From: Bacillus paramycoides
GTDB taxonomy: Bacteria > Bacillota > Bacilli > Bacillales > Bacillaceae_G
DNA: 64,000 bases
Direction of reading: 5' to 3'
Assembly: GCF_001884235.1 (NCBI RefSeq)
Contig: NZ_MAOI01000065.1
Span: 111,473 to 175,472 of the forward strand
Part shown: positions 58,033-64,000 of the stretch, piece by piece
Layout of the letters: each line of letters starts with the position of its first letter
How positions within the stretch are numbered: position 1 is the first letter of the stretch
Notes under the pieces: model-generated
The model's input: the letters and a program-made list of their open reading frames with translations, nothing else
What the model was told of the DNA's origin: nothing
Database searches by the model: none
Program-made: the position numbers and the translations under genes

Positions 58033-59171
58033 TATGATTTAACACCTCTATAAAATTGATTTCCAATTGTGTGTAGTGCATGAATAGTTGTATCAATTTG
58101 TTCTTTCGTTGTGTGATGTCCGAAAGAAAAGCGGACATATTGTTTTGCCTCTTCATACGTTCTTCCAATTGCGAGCATTGTCTTTGAAGGTTCTTGTTTA
58201 CCGACTTGGCAAGCACTTCCAGTCGAAATGGCAATACCATGACGGTTACATTCTAACATCGTATACTGACCTTCTATTCCTTTTATTGTAACCCCAATAA
58301 TATGTGGTAAACAAGAAGTAGAATGTCCTTCCACTTCAATTTCTAGAGGAAGTGTTTGTAATTGTTCTAAAAAATAAGATCGTAATTGTTTAAAACGAAA
58401 GATATCTTCCTTTTGATTCTTTAATATATGCTCTGCGGCTGTTAAAAAGGCGGCAATTCCAGGTACATTCACTGTACCTGGGCGAAATCCTTTTTCATGA
58501 GAAGTTCCAGGAAATATTTGTTCCCAACGAACTTGCGGATTTATATAGCAAGCTCCGACTCCTTTTGGGCCGTAAATTTTATGTGCTGAAACAGAGAGAC
58601 TATCAATCTCCATCGCTGTAACGTCTATTGGAAGTTTACCAAATGTTTGAACACAATCCGAATGAAATAAAACATTATATTTTTTTAAAAGTGCTCCAAT
58701 CTCTGCAATGTTTTGAACGGTCCCGATTTCAGAGTTTCCATGCTGTATACTTGCTAGAACAGTATCTTCTGTAATAACTGCTTCTAAATCTACTAAATGA
58801 ATTAGCCCGCTTTTATCAACAGGGATTTCAGTAATCGTATAGCCTTGCGATTGTAAGGAGTGAAAATAACTTCGAATCGATGCGTGTTCCATAGGTGTCG
58901 TAATAATATGCTTCCCATTCCTAGCATTTAGAAGGGATTGAATCGCAAGGTAGTTAGATTCTGAACCGCCGCTTGTAAAGAATACACCTTGTTCTTTACC
59001 CCCAATCATTTCTGCAAATGTTTCTCTACAAACTTGTAATAAAGACGAGGCACTTCCACCGATATCGTGTAAACTTTGTTCATTTCCAAAATATTTCTTT
59101 GTTGCTTGTATATATGTTTCTAAAGCTTCTTCGCTCATAGGTGTTGTCGCTGCATAATCAAGATATATCAT
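58032..59171 (-). CDS. nifS: NifS-like cysteine desulfurase for NadA
   Basis: 379 residues. YLDYAATTPMSEEALE start, PLP Lys in SVSAHKIYGPKGVG, catalytic Cys in ISTGSACQVGKQEPS. The location, divergent from nadBCA, is that of the dedicated desulfurase that supplies sulfur for the [4Fe-4S] cluster of quinolinate synthase. GAGAGGAAAT before ATG. Confidence 0.93.
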   Translation of the reverse strand: MIYLDYAATTPMSEEALETYIQATKKYFGNEQSLHDIGGSASSLLQVCRETFAEMIGGKEQGVFFTSGGSESNYLAIQSLLNARNGKHIITTPMEHASIRSYFHSLQSQGYTITEIPVDKSGLIHLVDLEAVITEDTVLASIQHGNSEIGTVQNIAEIGALLKKYNVLFHSDCVQTFGKLPIDVTAMEIDSLSVSAHKIYGPKGVGACYINPQVRWEQIFPGTSHEKGFRPGTVNVPGIAAFLTAAEHILKNQKEDIFRFKQLRSYFLEQLQTLPLEIEVEGHSTSCLPHIIGVTIKGIEGQYTMLECNRHGIAISTGSACQVGKQEPSKTMLAIGRTYEEAKQYVRFSFGHHTTKEQIDTTIHALHTIGNQFYRGVKS

Positions 59172-59286
59172 TATATAATTTCCTCTCTTCAGTAAGAGTG
59201 ATATTAATTTTCGTTTTTAGAATGGTAGTGAAAATAAGAATTGTAAAAAAACTCTTGTCATTATTTTAAAACTATGTAAATATAGG

Positions 59287-59296
59287 TGTCAAGACA
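59287..59296 (+). promoter_or_regulatory. NiaR operator
   Basis: TGTCAAGACA, a perfect 10-bp palindrome inside AGGTGTCAAGACAGTTG, 31 bases before the nadB ATG and between the divergent nifS-niaR and nadBCA units. It matches the TGTCTTGACA type of NiaR box. Confidence 0.7.
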
Positions 59297-59327
59297 GTTG
59301 AAAAGTGTAAAGTAGGAGGCAACAATT

Positions 59328-60857
59328 ATGCCAAGTGCAGATGTCTTAATTATTGGAAGTGGCGTTGCGGCACTTCGTGTTGCGAAAGAGCTTTGTCACG
59401 AAAAGAATGTGATAATTATCACAAAAAAAACAGGGCGCAATAACAATACACATTTAGCTCAAGGAGGAATTGCAGCGGCTGTTGCTGCACATGACAATCC
59501 GAGTGGGCATTTTGAAGATACATTAGTGGCAGGTTGTCATTATAACAATGAAGAAGCAGTTCGGTATTTAGTTGAAGAAGGGCCGAAAGAAATAAATAAA
59601 CTTATTACAAATGGAATGAAATTTGATGGGGATGAAGCAGGGCTCCATCTTGGTAAAGAAGGGGCGCATCGAAAACGTCGTATTTTACATGCGGGAGGAG
59701 ATGCAACTGGTAAAAATCTATTAGAACATTTAATTCAAGAAGTAGCTCCATACGTTACTATCGTTGAGCAAGAAATGGTACTTGATTTTATTATAGAAAA
59801 TAATAAATGTATAGGGGCTTTAACACGAAATAGTGAAGGAAAGTTGAAGCGTTACTATGCTGATTATACAGTGTTAGCATCAGGAGGAATTGGTGGTTTG
59901 TACGCCTTTACGTCGAATGATGAGACAATTACAGGTGATGGACTTGCGATGATCTATCGAGCTGGGGGCGAACTTGTTGATTTAGAATTTGTGCAATTTC
60001 ATCCGACAATGTTATACGTGGGCGGGCGATGTTGTGGCCTCGTTTCTGAAGCAGTCCGTGGTGAAGGAGCTGTCCTTATAAATGGAAAAGGACAGCGTTT
60101 TATGATGGAGATACATCCCGGGAAAGATCTCGCACCGCGTGATGTAGTGGCAAGGGCTATTCATGAACAACTTCTTGCAGGTGAAAAAGTGTACTTGAAC
60201 ATCGAAAGCATTCAAAACTTTGAAAAGCGTTTTCCAACAGTCTCATCATTATGTAAAAAGAATGGTGTGAATCTAAAAGGAAATCGTATTCCAGTCGTAC
60301 CTGGTGCTCATTTTCATATGGGTGGCGTGAAGACGAATTGTGACGGCGAGACGTCTATTCCAAATTTATATGCAGTCGGCGAAGTGGCTTGTAATGGGGT
60401 TCACGGTGCGAACAGATTAGCGAGTAATTCATTATTAGAAGGTCTAGTGTTTGGAAGAAGAATAGGAAAACATATTTTAGCTAGACCAGTACAAGAAAGA
60501 AAAAATGTATCAGAAGAGAGAGGAAAAAGCTTTATAGCTCTTAATGATTTACCGTTGAAAGAAGAAGTACAAGAATACATGATGAAGCACGTTGGGATTG
60601 TACGAACTGAGAAAAGCTTATCATATGCTAAGAGATGGTTTAGTAGGTACGGTGTGCGAAATATGATATTACAATATGATGCACTTACAAATGAAGAGAT
60701 AACACTTATTAATATGTTAACAGTTTGTGAGCTTATAACAGTATCGGCTTTACAAAGAGAAGAAAGTATTGGTGGTCATTATCGCAGTGATTATCCAGAA
60801 AGAAATAAAGTAAGGAAAGAGATTATTCGAGTGAGAAGAAAACTACAACTTGTTTAA
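59328..60857 (+). CDS. nadB: L-aspartate oxidase
   Basis: 509 residues. FAD Rossmann motif DVLIIGSGVAALRVAKEL, LAQGGIAAAVAAHDNPSGHF, HRKRRILHAGGDATGKNL, GVHGANRLASNSLLEGLVFG. Oxidises L-aspartate to iminoaspartate, first step of de novo NAD. AGGAGG before ATG. First of nadBCA. Confidence 0.96.
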   Translation: MPSADVLIIGSGVAALRVAKELCHEKNVIIITKKTGRNNNTHLAQGGIAAAVAAHDNPSGHFEDTLVAGCHYNNEEAVRYLVEEGPKEINKLITNGMKFDGDEAGLHLGKEGAHRKRRILHAGGDATGKNLLEHLIQEVAPYVTIVEQEMVLDFIIENNKCIGALTRNSEGKLKRYYADYTVLASGGIGGLYAFTSNDETITGDGLAMIYRAGGELVDLEFVQFHPTMLYVGGRCCGLVSEAVRGEGAVLINGKGQRFMMEIHPGKDLAPRDVVARAIHEQLLAGEKVYLNIESIQNFEKRFPTVSSLCKKNGVNLKGNRIPVVPGAHFHMGGVKTNCDGETSIPNLYAVGEVACNGVHGANRLASNSLLEGLVFGRRIGKHILARPVQERKNVSEERGKSFIALNDLPLKEEVQEYMMKHVGIVRTEKSLSYAKRWFSRYGVRNMILQYDALTNEEITLINMLTVCELITVSALQREESIGGHYRSDYPERNKVRKEIIRVRRKLQLV

Positions 60858-60876
60858 TGAGGGGAAGAGGGGTTTT

Positions 60877-61710
60877 ATGAACACGTTAAAGGTTAAGGAA
60901 GCATTAAATAGATTTTTTCTAGAAGATATAGGAGAAAGAGATGTAACATCTCAGCTTATCTTTCCCGATAATGCACTTGCGAAAGGGACGTTTCTTGTAA
61001 AGGATTCAGGGGTCTTTGCAGGGAGTTTAGTAATAGAAGAGGGATTTAAACTAATTGATGAAAAAATTGAAGTTACATTCCACAAAAAAGATGGGGACTT
61101 AGTAGAAAAAGGTGAGATTATAGCAACAGCACAAGGGCCTATTGCGTCTTTATTAACAGCAGAGCGCGTTATATTAAATATTATTCAGCGTATGAGCGGT
61201 GTAGCGACGATGACTCGTAAAGCAGTTCTTACGTTAGATAGCAATTACACGCGTATTTGTGATACGAGAAAAACGATGCCAGGATTGCGCATGTTTGATA
61301 AGTATGCGGTAGTGTGCGGAGGCGGGTTTAACCACCGCTTCGGTTTGTATGATGGTGTCATGATTAAAGATAATCATATTGCGTTTGCGGGGTCTATTAC
61401 AAAGGCTGTTACGACAGTGAAAGAAAGATTAGGGCATATGGTAAAAGTAGAAGTTGAAACAGAGACGGAGGCGCAAGTGAGAGAAGCGGTAGAGGCTGGC
61501 GCAGATGTTATTATGTTCGATAATCGCACGCCAGAAGAGATTCGTGAGTTTTCAAAACTTGTACCGAGTGCTATCGTTACGGAGGCTTCAGGTGGCATTA
61601 CAATTGAAGATTTATCGAAATACGGAAAAACAGGGGTAGATTATATTTCACTTGGAGCGTTAACACATTCAGTGAAAGCACTTGATATTAGTTTTAATAT
61701 TGAGTCTTAA
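60877..61710 (+). CDS. nadC: nicotinate-nucleotide pyrophosphorylase (quinolinate PRTase)
   Basis: 277 residues from ATG 60877 (GAAGAGGGG upstream); an earlier frame overlapping nadB has no site. Motifs: EDIGERDVTSQLI, ERVILNIIQRMSGVAT, CDTRKTMPGLRMFDKYAV, VKVEVETETEAQ, TEASGGITIEDL. Makes nicotinate mononucleotide from quinolinate. Confidence 0.96.
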   Translation: MNTLKVKEALNRFFLEDIGERDVTSQLIFPDNALAKGTFLVKDSGVFAGSLVIEEGFKLIDEKIEVTFHKKDGDLVEKGEIIATAQGPIASLLTAERVILNIIQRMSGVATMTRKAVLTLDSNYTRICDTRKTMPGLRMFDKYAVVCGGGFNHRFGLYDGVMIKDNHIAFAGSITKAVTTVKERLGHMVKVEVETETEAQVREAVEAGADVIMFDNRTPEEIREFSKLVPSAIVTEASGGITIEDLSKYGKTGVDYISLGALTHSVKALDISFNIES

Positions 61711-61740
61711 TGAGAGTGGTTTAGAGGGGGAGAATCGTAA

Positions 61741-62847
61741 ATGGGTATTTTAGAGAAGGTTCAGCCAATTGAAGTAATGTTACCGGAGCGTTATCAAACG
61801 ATGTCTACATTAGAAATGGAAGAGCGTGTTCGCGAAATTAAAGAAAAAATGGGGGAATTACTATTTATTCCAGGGCATCATTATCAAAAAGATGAAGTGG
61901 TGCAATTTTCAGACGCAGCAGGGGACTCGTTGCAACTTGCACAAGTTGCAGCGAGTAATAAAGAGGCAAAATATATTGTGTTTTGTGGTGTGCACTTTAT
62001 GGCAGAAACGGCAGACATGTTAACAACAGATGATCAAGTTGTCATTTTACCAGATATGCGTGCCGGCTGCTCTATGGCGGATATGGCAGATATTGAACAA
62101 ACAGAAAGAGCGTGGAAAGAGCTCACAAAATTATTTGGGGATACGATGATTCCGTTAACGTATGTAAATTCAACAGCTGCGATTAAAGCATTTTGCGGTC
62201 GTAATGGAGGGGCAACAGTAACCTCTTCTAATGCAAAACAAATGGTGTCTTGGGCGTTTACGCAAAAAGAGCGTCTCGTCTTTTTACCAGACCAACATTT
62301 AGGGAGAAATACAGCGTACGATTTAGGTATTCCTTTAGAGAAAATGGCAGTGTGGAACCCGCATACAGATTCACTAGAGTACGATGGAGATATAGAAGAA
62401 ATTCAAGTGATTTTGTGGAAAGGCCATTGTTCTGTTCATCAAAACTTTACTGTAAAAAATATTGAAAGTGTGCGAAAAGACCATCCGGATATGAATATTA
62501 TTGTTCACCCTGAATGTTGTTATGAAGTTGTTGATGCGTCTGATTATGCAGGGTCGACGAAATATATTATTGATATGATTGAAGCAGCTCCAGCAGGAAG
62601 TCAATGGGCGATTGGTACAGAGATGAATTTAGTGAATCGAATTATTCAGCAACATCCAGATAAAGAAATTATTTCTCTAAATCCGTTTATGTGTCCTTGT
62701 TTAACGATGAACCGGATTGATTTACCCCACCTGTTATGGGCGCTTGAGAATATAGAAAGAGGAGAACAAATCAATGTTATTCGTGTAAATAAGCAAGTAA
62801 CAAAAGAGGCGGTTCTTGCATTGAATCGTATGTTAGAGCGTGTGTAA
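61741..62847 (+). CDS. nadA: quinolinate synthase
   Basis: 368 residues. Condenses iminoaspartate with dihydroxyacetone phosphate. [20 protein letters not shown] start; cluster-binding Cys candidates in [20 protein letters not shown] and [21 protein letters not shown] before ATG. Last gene of the operon. Confidence 0.96.
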   Translation: MGILEKVQPIEVMLPERYQTMSTLEMEERVREIKEKMGELLFIPGHHYQKDEVVQFSDAAGDSLQLAQVAASNKEAKYIVFCGVHFMAETADMLTTDDQVVILPDMRAGCSMADMADIEQTERAWKELTKLFGDTMIPLTYVNSTAAIKAFCGRNGGATVTSSNAKQMVSWAFTQKERLVFLPDQHLGRNTAYDLGIPLEKMAVWNPHTDSLEYDGDIEEIQVILWKGHCSVHQNFTVKNIESVRKDHPDMNIIVHPECCYEVVDASDYAGSTKYIIDMIEAAPAGSQWAIGTEMNLVNRIIQQHPDKEIISLNPFMCPCLTMNRIDLPHLLWALENIERGEQINVIRVNKQVTKEAVLALNRMLERV

Positions 62848-62874
62848 AGCAACGGGACTTCCGTTGCTTTTTTT
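62846..62874 (+). terminator. terminator of nadBCA
   Basis: AAGCAACGG-GACTT-CCGTTGCTT with T-run, beginning at the stop codon. Confidence 0.9.
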
Positions 62875-63069
62875 CGTGCATGTAATCATAAGAAGAGTGA
62901 AATAGGCATACATTGTGTTGAGGAAATCATTGTGATTTTTTTATGATTATTCCACTTCAAACCATATTGAAAATAGAAGAAGTGATAAAAGTAGATGAAG
63001 TTAAGTTTTTAGAAAGTGTTACTTCGAAGTGGTTTTACTTATAGATAAGTTATACAGGAGGGGGAAAAT

Positions 63070-64000
63070 TTGAAAATTCATATCGTGCAAAAAGGGGATA
63101 CCCTTTGGAAAATTGCGAAAAAGTACGGAGTGGATTTTGAAACGCTAAAGAAAACAAATACACAACTTAGTAATCCAGACCTTATTATGCCAGGGATGAA
63201 AATTAAAGTACCATCGAGCAGCGTTCATGTGAAACAACAGGCTGGATCGGGTTCAGCGCCTCCGAAACAATATGTAAAAGAGGTGCAGCAAAAAGAGTTT
63301 GCATCAACACCAACTCCACTCGGAATAGAAGATGAAGAAGAAGTTACGTATCAATCAGCACCTATTACACAGCAACCAGCTATGCAACAAACGCAAAAAG
63401 AAATGCAGGTGAAACCACAAAAAGAAATGCAGGTAAAACCGCAAAAGGAAATGCAAGTGAAACCACAAAAAGAAGTACAGGTGAAGCCGCAAAAAGAAGT
63501 GCAAAAAGAAACACCAATTCAAAAAGAAAAGCCAGTTGAAAAGCCGCCTGTCATTCAAAAACCACCTGTTGTAGAGAAAGTAGAAAAACCAAAACCGACT
63601 ACGAAAGAGAGCACTAAATTTTCTGTTAATGTATTACCGCAGCCGCCGCAACCGCCGATTAAACCGAAAAAAGAATATAAAATTTCAGACGTAATAAAAA
63701 AGGGAAGCGAGTTAATTGCTCCTCAAATTAATAAAATGAAACCTAACAACATCATTTCCCCGCAAACGAAAAAAGACAATATAGGAAATATATCACCACA
63801 AGTAAAGAAAGAGAACGTAGGAAACGTATCACCGCAAGTGAAGAAGGGAAATGTAGGAAACATAGTATCACCACAAGTGAAGAAAGAAAATGTAGGAAAC
63901 ATGGTATCACCGCAAGTGAAGAAGGAAAATGTAGGAAACATAGTATCACCGCAAGTGAAGAAAGAAAATGTAGGAAACATAGTATCACCGCAAGTGAAGA
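63070..64000 (+). CDS. safA: SafA spore coat assembly protein, 3' end outside window
   Basis: Starts at TTG 63070 after GGAGGGGG; open to the last base (310 codons visible). N-terminal LysM domain, residues ~1-50: KIHIVQKGDTLWKIAKKYG ... MKIKVPS. Then a long Pro/Lys/Gln-rich region with two in-frame arrays: KEMQVKPQ (8 residues, four full units, 63397-63492) and ENVGNIVSPQVKK (12-13 residues, 63778 to the end). Family knowledge: SafA directs inner-coat assembly at the cortex and binds SpoVID. The position after nadA is as in B. subtilis. Confidence 0.92.
   Translation, partial: MKIHIVQKGDTLWKIAKKYGVDFETLKKTNTQLSNPDLIMPGMKIKVPSSSVHVKQQAGSGSAPPKQYVKEVQQKEFASTPTPLGIEDEEEVTYQSAPITQQPAMQQTQKEMQVKPQKEMQVKPQKEMQVKPQKEVQVKPQKEVQKETPIQKEKPVEKPPVIQKPPVVEKVEKPKPTTKESTKFSVNVLPQPPQPPIKPKKEYKISDVIKKGSELIAPQINKMKPNNIISPQTKKDNIGNISPQVKKENVGNVSPQVKKGNVGNIVSPQVKKENVGNMVSPQVKKENVGNIVSPQVKKENVGNIVSPQVK
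63397..63504 (+). repeat. safA: 24-bp in-frame tandem repeat in safA
   Basis: Four units encoding KEMQVKPQ/KEVQVKPQ at 63397, 63421, 63445 and 63469, then a partial KEVQ. Units differ by a few silent changes. Confidence 0.9.
63778..64000 (+). repeat. safA: 36/39-bp in-frame tandem repeat in safA, continuing past window
   Basis: Units start at 63778 and 63814 (36 bp, NVGN-SPQVKK type) and at 63850, 63889, 63928 and 63967 (39 bp, NVGNIVSPQVKKE). The 39-bp units are nearly identical in DNA, indicating recent expansion. An older relative (NNIISPQTKKD) precedes at about 63745. Confidence 0.92.

Noticed and set aside
63723-63988. Reverse-strand Phe/Thr-rich repeat ORFs
   Set aside because: They are the antisense of the safA tandem repeat; the forward frame has LysM, ribosome site and family support.
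63397-64000. CRISPR array
   Set aside because: The units are in-frame, directly adjacent and without unique spacers; they are protein-coding tandem repeats.

Overview
The window is a low-GC Gram-positive chromosome segment from a member of the Bacillus cereus group. Gene content and order match the Bacillus gerE-racE-gerM-rph to nadBCA-safA backbone. A copy of the bcr1 repeat, which I know only from the B. cereus group, lies at about 56.6 kb. Sporulation genes are frequent: gerE fragments, gerM, lonB, spoVID, ysxE, spoIIB, spoIVFA/FB, spo0B, obg and safA.

Layout. 1-2.7 kb: the end of an EfeU/FTR1 iron permease, a small lipoprotein, and a convergent cation-efflux (CDF) gene. 2.7-7.5 kb: an accessory zone with decayed and orphan genes (remnant of a large serine recombinase, DUF1963, a secreted DUF3888-like protein, SUKH/SMI1 genes). 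Four same-strand copies of the 3' end of gerE and its terminator punctuate it, and no complete gerE is present. 7.6-12 kb: racE, gerM, rph, rdgB, a phosphodiesterase and two tRNAs. 12-22 kb: two small proteins, a TPR protein, tig, clpX, lonB, lonA, ysxC, then a reverse-strand ohrR-ohr pair. 23-29 kb: hemAXCDBL. 29-38 kb: spoVID, ysxE, T-box-controlled valS, folC, spoIIB, maf, radC. 38-49 kb: mreBCD, minCD, spoIVFA-FB, rng, rplU-prp-rpmA, spo0B-obg. 49-55.6 kb: a Bce-type two-component system with one ABC ATPase and two paralogous permeases, placed between obg and pheA. 55.6-64 kb: pheA, a bcr1 element, a MOSC protein, niaR-nifS divergent from nadBCA, and the 5' part of safA, which contains two in-frame repeat arrays.

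Most of the window is conserved housekeeping DNA: protein quality control (trigger factor, ClpX, LonA/B), tetrapyrrole synthesis, cell shape and division, ribosome assembly and NAD synthesis. The unusual part is 2.7-7.5 kb. There, repeated gerE tails and a recombinase remnant suggest that the 3' part of gerE has been an integration or rearrangement hotspot. This fits the known interruption of gerE by a DNA element in B. cereus ATCC 10987, but the array of several tails is not explained by one simple insertion.
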